A stretch of DNA of 64,000 nt from Chionoecetes opilio (taxonomy: Eukaryota; Arthropoda; Malacostraca; Decapoda; Majidae), in the NCBI GenBank assembly GCA_016584305.1, contig JACEEZ010024114.1:350623-414622 (forward strand), in the 5' to 3' direction. Shown here piece after piece: positions 52,631-64,000 of this stretch; position 1 is the first letter of the stretch, and every line of letters begins with the position of its first letter. The notes under the pieces are model-generated. The model was not told where the DNA came from. It made no database searches and saw only the letters and a list, made by a program, of their open reading frames with translations. The position numbers and the translations under genes are program-made.

Positions 52631-53327
52631 AGGCTCAAGGAATATCGTTAAGGTTGACATTATTGAAGGCACAGCAAAGAGTAGTAGCGTGATTGTCTGT
52701 ATTACACATCGATATCTAATTGTTTTGAGCTCTTAGAATGGCCTAGCATTGTTTTCTAACTCTATAGATGGACTTGATATTAAACTGAAATTTTTAGGTC
52801 CCCTTAGAGCTAGTGCACTAAGCTATAGGATAGGAAAGATCGCCACCCAGGGCAAACCCTGGGTATACAGGCAACCAATTCCAACATCTGGTAACACATT
52901 ACCAGGCTACACATAGATAATCTGAAAAAGAAACATACGTCTGGCAACGCCGTGCCATCTGACCGAGGCCGGCTGTCCGCCAGCCGGATCGGAGCCATCA
53001 TTTCTTCTTTTTGCCTTCATCACGTCAACACCTGCTGCGTCTCCTGTAACACGTGTTGTTTCTATTCAGGCCATATGGTAAGCACCTGCTGTTTTTTCGT
53101 GTTTACGTGGGTGTGTGTGAAGTTTTTACCCATTCATGCTTCGTAATCCTTCTGTAAGGTTTTACGGGGATGAGTGTAGTTTTTCTTTATCCCTGGCCGG
53201 GGCCAGCTGTGTCTTAAATATTTTCGGCTGGTGTCTGTGTCTGTGGTGTTAAGCTACGCCCCAAGGGCGCGGCTTTCACCCTTTCTCCCCTGGGATTATT
53301 TCCCCGCCAGGGCGTCCCTGGCCTGAC

Positions 53328-53685
53328 ACCTGGTCTGCCACGTGTAAGCTGAGATGGCGGATGGTTACGTAGTCTCCCAGCACGCCCCTCCCCCCGCCCG
53401 GCCTCCCATAGGCCGGTGCGGGGGGGTTCGGTGGTTCCTGGTCTGCCACGTGTAAGCTGAGATGGGCGGATGGTTACGTAGTTCTCCCAGCCACGCCCCC
53501 CCCCCCGCCGGACCCTCCCATGGGCTCGTGCGGGGGGTTTGGGGTACCTGGTCTGCCACGCCCCTGGCCTGCCACGTGTGCGCTGAGATGGGCGGATGGT
53601 TACGTCGCTCTTGCTGGTGCCCAACCTTCCCCGCTCCCTCGCCCGGACCCTCCCATGGGCCGGTTAGGGGAGTTGGCGTCCCCTG
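53328..53685 (+). repeat. Three tandem units of about 110-130 bp in the DIRS-like element leader
   Basis: Each unit has CTGGTCTGCCACGTGTAAGC, TGAGATGGGCGGATGGTTAC, CCCAGCACGCCCC and CCTCCCATGGGCCGG-like parts. They start at about 53328, 53437 and 53549. They lie between a possible splice donor (ATGGTAAGC at about 53080) and the acceptor at 53831-53832. Confidence 0.75.
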
Positions 53686-53832
53686 GCTGCCACGTTCGCC
53701 CCCCCCCTCCCCCGACCATCCACTTACCTGGGGGTCGGGGCAGGTGCGTGTGGCGATGCAGGTGGGGGTTTTGGGGCGTTTCGTGTTGCGTCTAGTCCCT
53801 TTCCCCCTCACTGTTTTACCCTTCTTTTCCAG

Positions 53833-55740
53833 CGGATCAATTGTGAGGCCCAGGGCTGCTCGGTGTCGTTTAGGTCCCGAGGCCACCAGTTCTGCTCCTC
53901 GCACGCCCCGTGCCTTCTGTCGGACCTTTTTCGTCCCGCCGATTGCCTGGTATGCTGTGGATGGCTGCGGCTCATCTTCCCGGAGGGGGGTGTGCCCTGC
54001 TTTACTGGCGAGGCCTATGCTGACCTCAAGGAGTGGTGGTCGAAGGCTTTGAAGTCTCGCCAACGCAGCCACTTCCGTCTGTCCTGGGCGGACCGGTCTC
54101 TGGGTTCTCGGCTGGGCCTCGCCAAGTCGTCCATCTCCTCGTCTCGCACCTCCCGACCCCCTGCCTCTGCTTCCATGAGCTCGGCGTCGATCGTGCTGAC
54201 GGTGGAGCAAGATCTGGCGGTCTCCTCAGTACCTCACCATGACCGCGACTCCCAGGTCGAGGACTTGCCGGCTGGGTCTGTGGCTCCTACGGCTGTCAGG
54301 CGTCTCCTGGGCCTTCCCCACCCTCACCTCCTGTGCCTCCGGGTTGTCGGCTTGGATGTCTTCAGTGAACTCCTTCATGCAAGAATGGAGGGCCACTTAA
54401 CTTCTGGTCCCAGAGGCGTCGCAGGTCCCCATCGCCTGCTTCCCTCTCACCGGTGCCTCCTTCTGAGTCTGTGGTAGTCGAGGATGACTACCTGGTGTGC
54501 TCCGACGGGGAAGAGGATGCTGCCCTACCCGTGCCCAAGCGACGACGGTTCGGGGACTTCCGCCCCCTGGCTTCCTGTCCGCCGGGCCCTTCCTCCGCCT
54601 TTTCTTCTGAGGTGCCTTCTAGGTGCACTTCCCCTCGTCCCGCTGCGGAGGATGCCTTGGGACTCCCTCCTTCTTCCTCCGTCCTGTTTACCTGGGCACC
54701 GATGCCACCGTCGATTGCTTGTGAGACGGTTGACGGGCGGCTTGTTGCCATCGGTCGTCTGGAGGACGGCTCCTGGGGCCCAGTTCCGGACTTGGAGGTG
54801 CGTCGCTCCCGGGACGGGAGCGAAGGACAGGAGTCCTTCCTCTACCGCCGGATTCCTTTCTCTCGCCTGAACGCTCCCTCGAAGCAGCCTGCCGTTTCTT
54901 CGGCGGCCGCTTTGGATGCTCTGGCCTCCTTACTGGCTGAGCCTAGTTTGGTCAGGGATGGCTTCCCGTGCGTGGAGGGAAGCCAGGATGCCAGGTGGCT
55001 TTCTCTCGGGGGCCAAGACCGGTTGCCCTGGATGAAGGCCGGCCTGGACCCTGCCGAAGTGTGGAGAGCGGGTACCACCAGTGTGAACCGGGGTCCTTCT
55101 CCGTCCTGGGCCCCGATCCCGGTTCTCCCGGCCTCTGGTGGCTTTCCACGTGTGATGGCTGATTTCCTCCGGGTGTCCCGTTTTTCTGCCAAGGACCTCC
55201 CGTGGCGGGCGCAACCGGTGAAGGAGGAGCTTTTTCGCCGGGACTTTCAGGAGCGGCAACACGCCTCCCTGTTGACCTCTTCTGTTGCCTTCTTCAGTCA
55301 GCTGGCGGAGTGGCTCTCCTCCCTCGCCGTGGATCACTCTTCTCTCTCCCCGGCCTCCCGGTCGGATGTCTGTCGGGCTTTGTCGACCGCCTGTGATGCA
55401 TTCGGCGCCTCCCTCCTCCCACGGTCCGCCCTGCCATTGACAGGGCCGTCACTGCCCGCTTGGCTCTTTCGCGCGAGGCTTTTCGGGGCCTGCCGGAGCT
55501 GACTCGACAGCAGATTCTCCGGATTAGTCCCTTCGATTCGGAGGTCTTGTCGGAGCCCTCCTTGCAGCAGTGTCTCGCCTCAATCCCCCCCCGTCACTCT
55601 GGTGTCTACTCCGGCCCCCCGACCGTCTCGGCCGGGGGTTCCGGGGGGGGGTCCAGTAAAAAGTTCCCTGGAAGGCCTTTTCAGTCTTTTCCTCAAACTA
55701 AAGGGCCTCCCGTGACGTCTCTGAATCGGTCGCCCCCTGG
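53833..55740 (+). pseudogene. Gag-like ORF1 of the DIRS-like element
   Basis: It follows a strong acceptor (CCCTTCTTTTCCAG). The N-terminus encodes a cysteine/histidine cluster, INCEAQGC then GHQFCSSHAPCL then PADCLVCC, a plausible zinc-binding fold. After frameshifts near 54300-54450 the frame continues (54453-55502) with RRRRSPSPAS, an acidic EDDYLVCSDGEEDAALPVPK and a basic RRRFGDF. Then comes a helical stretch (VMADFLRVSRFSAKDLPW, ASLLTSSVAFFSQLAEWLSS). A further shift leads to AFRGLPELTRQQILRIS and a proline-rich tail to about 55740. The layout matches ORF1 of DIRS-type elements in outline. There is no direct motif proof, so family assignment is tentative. Confidence 0.45.
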
Positions 55741-56724
55741 ATTTCCCTCCCTTCCGGGCCCCCCCGACCGGGGAGGTTCCCCCCCCGCTACTCTTCCACT
55801 CACCTTGGGGCCCCCGGTGACCCCCCTAAAATACGGTTGGGGTTTGGTCCGGGAAAAACCGGCGTTCGGGGACCCTGTTGAAGAGGGGTTTGTTCCCAAA
55901 AACCCCCCCCTCCCCGCCGCCCTGGCCCCTTTCTGGCCCCTGGAAAAGGTTCTCCTTTTCCGGCAGGGCGACCTTTTTTGGGGTCGACGCTCCCGGACCT
56001 CGCCTCCTTCAGAAGGCCTTTTTCCTGGGGGCCCTGGCTACGGGGTTTCGGCTTCTCGCTGAGGGCGCTGCCCCTTTCCCCCCCGTGGAAAAATTTCCCT
56101 CGCGGGACGGTTTTTCCGCTGCCCCCTCTCCCTCCGCCCAAGGTGCTGGGTAAGAACGGGGGAGGACCACCGTTTTCCAAACCCCGGTCTCGTTCCGGTT
56201 TGGGTCGCTGGGACGCCGCACACCCCTTGTGCCCGGGTTTGGGCGCTCCGGTGTTCCTGGATGCTTCGAGCCCTGGGGGTGCGCCCTGCATTTTCCTTTT
56301 CCCGCATCCTTACTGGTCGTCCCCTCACCACCAGGGGATTCCCGGCCGGCCCCGGGGGCTCTCGGGGCGGATCCGGGTCACCCCCCTCGGCCCATGACTT
56401 CCGGGGTGTTGCTGCGTCTCCCCCCTTCCCCTCCGCACCCTTCCTTGGAGAGGGTGGGGAAGGGGGACGGGGATTACGGCCTCGTGCTTCGTGGCTCGTT
56501 CCCCTGCCCACTCCGTCGTGGACTTTCCTGTGTTGCCCGGGGACTCCCCCGCCGGAGGGGCTGGGGTGGTGGACCCCGGGGCCTCCATTGCCCCCTCCGC
56601 TTGTTTGGGGTGAGTTACTAGTGTATCGTTTTGTTCTTGTGCATTCTCTTTTTTTCCTCCCCCGGGGGTTTGGGGGGTTCTTTTCCCCCCTCTCCAAATG
56701 GGAGGTAGCTTAGGCACTAGCTCA
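55741..56724 (+). other. GC-rich remainder of the DIRS-like element
   Basis: Several open frames exist, but their products are glycine/proline-rich and change frame often. I could not find the YxDD, RNase H or recombinase motifs expected downstream of a DIRS gag. A stretch near 56200-56350 may be a distorted start of the polymerase ORF. Confidence 0.3.
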
Positions 56725-57299
56725 AGGGGGCCTAAATGACGGCTTTGAAGTATGAAAAAAACCTATTTTTGGGGCCCCTGACAGAGCTTGCACGGCCTTC
56801 GGCCTCCCACCCCCCTTTTCCCCCCCCCAATTTTTTGCCCTCTCCCCCCGGGGGTATTTTTTGGGGTGGTTATGATGGGTCCCTCCCCGGGTGGCGGGCA
56901 GCCGGCCTCGGGCAGATGGCACGGCTTTTTCCCCGAGTATGTTTTTTTTTCAGATTTCTAGTTTAGCCCCCGGTATGTGTTTTTCCCGTTTAAATTGGGG
57001 TTCCTGTATAACCCAGGGTTTTCCCCCGGTGGGGATCTTTTTCCCTTTCCCTTTGCTTGTGCACTAGCTCTGTCAGGGACCCAAAAATAGGCTTTTCACC
57101 TTCAAGCCGTCAGTTTAGGGCGTATAAGGTTTTTGAAAATTTTATTTGCTACCAGCCATTTCACGTGTGCGTCGAGGATTTTTTGCTTTTTATGGACCCG
57201 TACGTATGAGGCTACGTGTACCCCACATCTACGTTTCCCCCAATTATTCTTTTGCCTAACCTAGATGAAGCTGGTTGTGATTCTCCTTCTGCATCTCCC

Positions 57300-57790
57300 C
57301 CGTTTAAATCCATGGGCGGGGGTGTGGTGGGGAGGGGTTTTGTGGGCGTGTGGTGGGTGGGTTTTTGGTGGGCGGATGTATGATGGGCGGTTTGGTGGTG
57401 GGGGTGTGGGGGGCGGATGTATGATGGGCGGTGGTGGGTGGGGGGTGTGGTGGGGGGGATGTTTTGATGGGGGGTGTGGTGGGGGGGTGTGTGGGGGCGG
57501 GTGTATGATGGGGGGTGTGGTGTTGTGTGTGGTGGGCGGATGGGTGATGGGCTGTGGGGCGGATGTGTGATGGCTGGGTGGGGGGTGGGGGTTTGGTGGG
57601 TGTGTGGGGGGGCGGATGGGGGATGGCGTGTGGGGGGTGGGGGGTATGGTGGGGGGGGGTGGTGGGCGGATGGGTGATGGGCGTGTGGGGGGTGGGGTGG
57701 TGATGGGGGTGTGGTGGGGGGGTGGTGGGTGGGTGGTTGGGGGGTGGGCGGGGGGGGGCCTGGTGGTGGTGGGTGGGGTGGGGGCCCGTG
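57300..57790. repeat. GGGTGTGGTGGG low-complexity minisatellite
   Basis: G/T-rich irregular units (GTGGTGGGGGGGTGTG, GGATGTATGATGGGCGG). The proline/histidine/threonine ORFs on the minus strand are by-products. Confidence 0.85.
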
Positions 57791-57965
57791 GGTTACACAC
57801 AAGACCTTCCACGCGTTTGGCGCTGAATCGACTGATGAAAATGTTCGTATTCGTGCCCCGCGATAGGTTTTCCTAAAAGGCTTTCTTTTTGTGGATATAA
57901 AATTAACCAAAATTTTTACATTTCTATTGCAAATGTAATATCACTCATGAATTTTTTTTAAGTAT

Positions 57966-58710
57966 TTGACTAACATAGCAATAATACCCAGTTTTTTGCT
58001 AAGCCAGCAAACATCAAAGAAAATTTGGACACATTTTAAAAAATTTGGGGATTGGAAAATTGTTCCCCCGACGTCGCTGGAAATTTTTAAAATTTGTGAC
58101 TCCCCTTTCCTTTTAAAGTCCCCCTACTCTACTCCTTACTACTCCCTTACCTACTCTTAAATTTAAAAACAGTATCCTTTCAGTGTGCGCATGTAAAGAA
58201 TGTTGAATTTGGGTGAAAATTTAAAAAAAAGAGAAACTTTCGGGAGGGTTTTGATAAGAAAAATTTTTTTCATGCGCGCGTCTGATTGCCAGGCTCTTGA
58301 AACCCCCCACTCCACCCCCACGACTGTAAAACTTTACAGGAAAAGAGTAAAGTATCGCTGCCGGAGTGAAATGCTGCTCATTTTTTCTATGCACGCAAAA
58401 GGTAAAAAATAAGTGGGCGGAGCTTAAAATAAGAAAAAATTTTTACTTCCAAGGGCATGCACAAAAAAACCCCCTCATTTATCAAGCATTTTATATTGTT
58501 AATCCATGAATTACTGAATACATGTTAAAAATTTGGGTATTTAAAATGTTTTTTACAAATGAAATTTAAATACAATGATGTACTCCCTGTATTTAAGGCG
58601 CATTTTGTGCGTCCTCTTGGAAGTATAATTAAAAACTTATTTAAAGCTCCGCCCCCTGCTTGCCATCACAAAATACGATTGTAGCGCTGCCAGACGCTTC
58701 TACAGACGGA
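57966..58710 (+). mobile_element. Degraded copy of the 50730-type TIR element
   Basis: 57966-58440 is collinear with 51610-52060 (CCAGGCTCTTGAAA, TCATGCGCGCG, AGTGGGCGGAGCTTAAA). 58600-58700 repeats the element head (AAGCTCCGCCCCCTGCTTGC, then CATCACAAAATACGATTG). Many homopolymers are longer than in the first copy. Confidence 0.65.
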
Positions 58711-60540
58711 GCCAAAGGAAAATGAAATCGACATTCCACTGGGATAGCCAAAACAGACCTCCCCTCTCCACAAAATTATGGGGAGTTTAAGATTATTATA
58801 TATGTTTCTGATGTTTATTGGTATCATGTTTTATGTGAACTGGCTTTTAATTAGTCACCTGTTCCTTGGAAATCCTTCAAAAAGGGGTGACCATGATAGA
58901 AGCCCTCCATTAAAAGAGTCAAAAAATTTTAAATTACCATGCCAATTGCACCTTCCATGCACGTCATTCCACATCTTCCTGTCCTCATTCACACCTTACC
59001 CCTCTTCTCCTCTCTCTCTCTCCTTGCTATACCCCTCCCATTTAACACAAGGGTTCGTTTCTCACACTACCAGCATTTATTCTTCTCTTAATATCCTTTT
59101 TGTCTTGCTTTTATCTCCTTTTTAAACTTCTGTACGTCATTCTGTACAACCCGTTTCTCCTTGGTTTTCCCTTGAAGTCCTCCGCTGGTGACCTTTTTTC
59201 CGTCGATCGAATTCCCTCAGCGCCATCCAACCCGCCTCCGTGCAGATGGTTGGTTAGGTTAGGGTAGGTTAGGAAAGGGTTAGGTTGACTTTTAGCATGG
59301 TAACTTTGTGTGGGAATCACAACGAGGTTATTTTCAAGAAAATCCTGTGGTTAGTTTCGGAGCTACAGCCATGCGTAGAGGGCAGCCAGCTGCCAAAATC
59401 GGCGAACGCATGGGGAATATGCGGCCAGGGCAGGGATTAGATGCTCGAAAATCCCTCGTAAGGGACAACTTATGAGTGTATGGCTACAATAACCTTACGA
59501 GGGTGGGCTGAGGGAGATGCTCGTACCGAGCATCACTCCCGTACGGTTATCGGTGGCCTCTGGATGGACTATTAGGGATTTCTAGGGGAAAAGTGTGGGG
59601 AAATTCTGTTGACCAATCACAGAGCAGCGCCTCGCATGACGCGGCCTTATCTAGCCAATCATCATGCTCTTAGTTGTCAGGGAGCCCGATAAATAAATTT
59701 AAAGACAATTCAAATTCCGCTGTTGAGCTAAAATTGGCCCCTTTCGGAAATCGTCCCACGGACGCTTATTTAACCTAAATAACTCTACAAAACTTAACAC
59801 AAACCTATCATAAACCTTTCCTAACCTAAACCAGACCTAAACTAAACTTTACCCAAACCTAAAAAACTATGGTTTGCCGGTGTTGAGCTAAGATCGGCTG
59901 ATCTCCGAAATGGGCCGATTTTAGCTCAATATCGCCAGAATGTTACGATTAAATTGCCGCCCTATTAGCCTTTCCCGCATAATATTCTCCCGCTGAATAA
60001 ATAGAGACGTACCCAGGGTAACCTTGATCCCTGATATATTTTTCAGCCCGCGTGCCCAAAATTACATCTATAGACCCGCGGCCCGCGCCGTACGTATGCC
60101 GTATCCTGGCCCTGGCGGTACTTTTTATAGTGGACGAGAACTGCGCTTTTCGCTTTTAGGTCAGACAAGAACCGGAGGGCTAACACCCCACTGGGACAAC
60201 GTGACATTGTGTGAAAGGGATAGTTAATTTTAAAATATCCTTGTTGTGTGTGCGTGTGTAAGAAAAAATTTGACACCACCACCCCCGGGTCATTATAGCG
60301 GCCAAAATTTTTGTATAGAACTATACGTTTTTTTCAAGAAGTCAGATATATATATAATATTTTTTAAATTAGGTTTTCCCCTAATATAAAATTTTTTAAA
60401 AGATGGGTTTTGTTTTTAAATTGATTTTAAGGGAGTCAATGATTGCAAAAACACATCACATTTCAAACAGGCAAGCATGAAATGGCCTATAATACACAAT
60501 AAAACAAAAAAATATAGTGATACAACTTGTAATTTTATTT
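58711..60540. other. No gene seen; hairpins and TTAGG-like motifs
   Basis: GGTTAGGTTAGGGTAGGTTA-type motifs lie at 59246-59285, and reverse-type CCTAACCTAAAC motifs at 59815-59865. A hairpin arm pair (TTGAGCTAAGATCGGC and GCCGATTTTAGCTCAA) lies at 59880-59935, with a related sequence at 59720. No protein was recognised. Confidence 0.4.
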
Positions 60541-60554
60541 TTTTGTTGTGTTTG

Positions 60555-61925
60555 TCGTTCAAATTTCACTCCCTTAAGCGCTTTACCGGCACTTTCGCTA
60601 GGAGCAGTGCTCAGTGAGCTTTTTTGAGGTTTTGCTCAATGAAAGCCTGTTTGGTTGAGAAACCCGGGAAAACCCTTCGAAGCTTTTTTTGCTCGTCATT
60701 TTGAGTGAGCAAAAACGTTTTCTGTTATAAAGGACCGAATTAGGGGATGACTATATTATTTATTGCAAGACTTTTTCTTCTAAACTCTCAAAAAGACAAA
60801 AACAATTCAAATGCTGCGCGGAAGACGGGATGGAAAGTTACTGATTGACTTAGTTCAGGCACATCCACAATTGGAAAACATATTACCTTTTTTTTGTTAA
60901 AAAAAAATAAAAAAAAGAAAACATACACCCTCAACCTAAGAAGCCACCTTCCAAGTTTTATTTACGGTATACACGGCGACAGGTGTGTTGCAGGCCCCGT
61001 AGGGTTTTATGACAGGTGTGGTGTATATGGTAAAGGAGAGAGGCTAAGGTGCATGTTGCCCCCGAGTGTGCGTGTTGCCAAAGAGCGAACGCGTATTCCG
61101 CCCACTAAAGGCGTCAGCCCCGTACCGCCACGCCAGGGTACGGCGCGTCCCACTTTGGTCCTAAAAGCTATCTCGGGGATTAAGGAAGTTTAATAATCAA
61201 AAACCCTTTTGGCCCCAATAAAAAAAACCTTTTTAAATTAGGTATTTGAATTGAAAGTATTTATTTTTCGTTACACTGATTTTGAGTATTTTCGTAATAC
61301 CGGGTGTATTTCTAACTCTAGATCAGTTCAACTCTGCGCGATTCGAAACGATAGGTTTTTAAAAGACTACGAAACAACTTTTGGTAAAAATGGACGGATT
61401 TTTTGCGGTTTTTTCAGGGGACACCAAAAATTTTTTTTCTTGGCCTACAATAGGTGTTTGTTCTAATGGAGATATTTTTATTTTGCGAAAAACCCCCCCC
61501 CCCCCCCAAAAAAAAAAAAAAAAAATATAATGAAACCTAACCAACCTTATGGGGTTTAAATAAAAACTTAACCTAACCTTAAAGGTTTAATGAAACCTAA
61601 CCAAACCCAAAAAGGGTTTTTAATAAAAACCAAACCTAACCTTATAGGTGTAAGAACCTAACCTAATTTTAACCCACAAGTATAAAAATATATTTTTTTT
61701 TTTTTTTTCCCCCCCAAAAATAAAGCTATCCCCTTACAACAAGCCCCCGTTTTTGGAAGCGCATGTCATTTGTTCTAACCGACTCGGGTCGTAGCTTTTT
61801 TGCTCATCAAACAAGTCACCGTGTAATATTTTTCGTTGAGCAGCTCAGTGAAATCCTCAGTGAGCAACCCACTGACAGAAAAGTGCCCGTGTAATGGGCC
61901 CCTTTTGGGGGAGTTAAGAGTGGTG
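60555..61925. mobile_element. Possible TIR element, low confidence
   Basis: Left: TTTCACTCCCTTAAGCGCTT, GGCACTTTCGC, GCTCAGTGAGC. Right (inverted sense): GAGCAGCTCAGTGAAATCC, AAAAGTGCCCG, GGGGGAGTTAAGAGTGG. The match is patchy. Inside are A- and C-runs and AACCTAACC motifs (61528-61670). No ORF could be supported. Confidence 0.25.
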
Positions 61926-61929
61926 CCGG

Positions 61930-64000
61930 AACCTTACCCCCGGGGCCCCCGTTGAAAGTGGAAAACGGTTTGGCATTTTTCTTCTTCTTTTTTCCAGGTG
62001 AGGAGCAAAGGGGTTTTTCCCGGTTCAAACCTAATTTCCGGTGGCTCCCTCAGGGCTTGTATGGGGCCCCTAACTCTTGCTTTTTTTTCCCCAAGCCTTT
62101 TTTTAAAAATATTTTAACCCCTCGATGGTTTTCTATTTGTATCCTGTCCCTACTCAAACCTAAAAGAAATTCCATTATCCCATCTATGTTCCCTCTCCCA
62201 CTCATCCCCTTCCCCCCCCCTACCCCCCCGTCCCACTATTGCTAAACCCGCTCTCTTTCCTCATATACCTTGGACACATTAATAAGGGATCACAGTTTCT
62301 CTAGTCACCCAACACTTTTTGCATATCTTGTTTCTTCGTTTGCCCATCATATGTTCTACTATTGACCTCAGAGATTTAGTCCTGTTTAAATATTAAACAA
62401 ATCCCCAAGCTCCCAAATTAAAAGCCCTCACACTTTGGTGTGGTTTTCCCCCTTTTCCCAAGTCAGAGAAAATTCCCCCCCCCATCCTCTGTCCCCCACA
62501 TCCCTTCCCTGCCTCCGAACTTGGTTCTTTAACCTTTCGTTTTAACTCCCCCTCACTAGACTGGTGTATCCTATCTGTGAAACCCTTAACCCACATTTCC
62601 CCCCCCCACCGTTTTTTTATCAAACCATTACACTTCCCCATCCATCATAAATTTTTTCGGGCCCCCCGTTTTCATCCATTTTTTCTAAGCCTGTTTTTTT
62701 AAATTTAAGCACTGACTTTCCATTTTCCGCAAAGGACCCCACCCTGTTCCCCCTGTCGCCCCCGCTAAAAACCCTTTTTCCCCTTATGAAGTCCCCTACC
62801 CTTTTTCTGTCTACCTTAACTTGTCTAGCCCTCCTACCGTCCACCTATACACTCTGCCCCATACATGAGCCGGGTTTTACTCCCTGCCTTCCAAAACCCC
62901 TCTATCCCTCCCCGTTCCCCTACATTTTTGCTACATCCCAAGTTTCCCCACCCACTGATTTTTTTTCCCTATTTTATCCGTTTCGCCTATCGCCCCCTTT
63001 CCCTCTCCCGTATACCTAGGATTTATATGCTCGGTGCCCCCCTATCCTCGGGTCCCCCTTTTCCAATCCAAACCTCATCTGCTGCCTCTCCTTTTATAAC
63101 CGGCCCGACTTTTTCACTTTTAAATTTATCCCAAAATCCCCCCATACGGGCGACATATGAAATCTCCGAAGTTCTCCATGTCTCACTCATGAAAAAACTA
63201 TGTCGTCAGCATTTTTAAAACTGCTCAACTTTTCCTCCCCACCCTTATCCCTAGCCCCAAATTTTTCTCAACCAATTGCAAATTTCCTCGTATATGCCAA
63301 AAACCCGGGATAACACGCACCCCTGCAAAAACCCCTCCGACTCCCTCCCCACTCGTCCCCTAGCCCCCAAGCCTGTACCACTACCCGTGTGCCTTACATA
63401 CTATTTTTATGTTTTACTTTTCTGTCACAAATCCAACCCTAGACAGTATTTCTACAAACAAACCCCTATGACCCTTCATAATTTTTCAATGTCAAGGGAA
63501 TGCAAGGTTGTCTTCCCACCCATTCTATCATTTTCTTACATAAACTGACTAGAACATGTTTCCTCACCTCTCCATCCTTGCAAAACCTTCTGTTCCCCCC
63601 CCATTATTATTTCTAAAAAAAAAACTTTCACAAAACCTACCTTTTTAAAACCCCTGAATCTTTCCCCCCCTATCCATTAGCTTTTGGTCGGTTTTTTTTT
63701 CAAGAGCTTTCACTTTTGTGCCCCCCCCTTGTGAATAGGTAACCTCCCCTCATTCCATTTCTGGGACTTCTTTTTTTCCCAAAAATCTGCCAAAAAGTAT
63801 AAAACCCATCCACCATACCCTCCCCCCCTTTCTTTTAAAATTTGTTTGGATCCCATCCCTCCCTGTGCTTCCTATTTTTCAGTTTTTTTTGGGTAACTCC
63901 TTATTTTTTCCCTTAGAAATGTTATCCCCCCCCACTATTTCCTTTCACTTCCAATTTACCTACCTAATTTACTGCCCCGTCATGCCCCCCACCTCCTCCC
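61930..64000. other. No gene seen; T/C-rich, homopolymer-laden sequence
   Basis: Runs of C and T/A dominate, and all ORFs are short and of low complexity. The sequence looks like either decayed repeats or low-accuracy consensus. Confidence 0.4.

Larger units (their letters stand above)
52791..57120 (+). mobile_element. ITR-bounded, DIRS-like retrotransposon, internally deleted
   Basis: The left ITR (52791-52999) and right ITR (about 56870-57087) are inverted copies. Shared strings include GAGCTAGTGCAC, CAAACCCTGGGTATACAGG, AATCTGAAAAAGAAACATAC and GCCGTGCCATCTG, allowing for homopolymer changes on the right. A third copy of the terminus (56725-56790) lies just inside the right ITR in the opposite sense to 57058-57120. 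This is the place of the internal complementary region of DIRS elements. The interior is GC-rich with a gag-like ORF. No reverse transcriptase, RNase H or tyrosine recombinase was recognised. Confidence 0.5.

Noticed and set aside
53365..54210. 281-codon minus-strand ORF
   Set aside because: It is antisense to the tandem leader repeats and gag-like ORF of the DIRS-like element. Its composition is arginine/glycine/proline from GC-rich sequence, with no domain.
57212..57910. Proline/histidine-rich ORFs of 180-230 codons
   Set aside because: They come from G/T-rich low-complexity sequence and have no features beyond composition.
59230..59290. Telomere array
   Set aside because: Only a few irregular TTAGG/TTAGGG-like units with no long tandem run; at most a short interstitial remnant.

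Overview
The window is repeat-dense eukaryotic DNA with spliced genes, most likely from an arthropod and probably a decapod crustacean. The evidence is GT-AG introns, cuticle-type chitin-binding (CBM14/peritrophin-A) domains, very long (CT)n, (AC)n and (TA)n arrays, TTAGG-like motifs, and about 17 copies of a short interspersed repeat (R1, containing ATAAGAACATAAG...AGGCCGCGAGACCTACACGTGG) that I associate with decapod genomes. The decapod assignment is inference.

The central feature is a tandem family of secreted Asn-Gly-rich chitin-binding proteins, all on the + strand. Copy 1 lies at 2917-7667, copy 2 at 16818-19383, copy 3 at 23513-25933, copy 4 at about 30255-32829 and copy 5 at 38506-42876. 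Each gene has a short signal-peptide exon 1, an exon 2 with NG repeats and the first two cysteines of one CBM14 domain, and an exon 3 with the other four cysteines and more NG repeats. The phase-0 intron cuts the domain between cysteines 2 and 3. Copy 5 reads intact through three exons (737 aa). Copy 1 has one single-base frameshift. Copies 2-4 carry indels and have lost a recognisable exon 1. A repeat-only NG tract (11490-12843) has no domain beside it.

Copies 2-5 belong to a duplicated module of about 6.7-9.9 kb. The shared 3' flank holds an R1 copy, a hairpin MITE family, a tRNA-derived SINE, a 42-bp minisatellite and a hAT transposase fragment. The next promoter region holds a (TA)n array, a GGAAGG tract and, in some copies, a TATA box. 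Differences between modules expose insertions. An 853-bp Helitron sits at 33830-34682 with empty sites in the sister modules, and a 1.2-kb foldback element sits in intron 1 of copy 5.

From 43.6 kb onward the window is nested mobile elements. A 2.3-kb element with about 125-bp terminal inverted repeats (43778-46112) carries a broken gene for an uncharacterised protein with a canonical 2A-type DVEKNPGP motif. It is followed by SINEs, a frameshifted ZBED-like hAT transposase gene (47015-49111), a SINE-in-MITE-in-SINE nest (49605-50715), and a TIR element holding a 50-bp minisatellite (50730-52210). Next is a GC-rich, ITR-bounded element with a gag-like ORF that looks like a deleted DIRS-type retrotransposon (52791-57120). 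The last 7 kb is degenerate, homopolymer-rich sequence without a supportable gene.

Many paralogous stretches differ by single-base indels and homopolymer changes, so some frameshifts may be assembly errors rather than true mutations.
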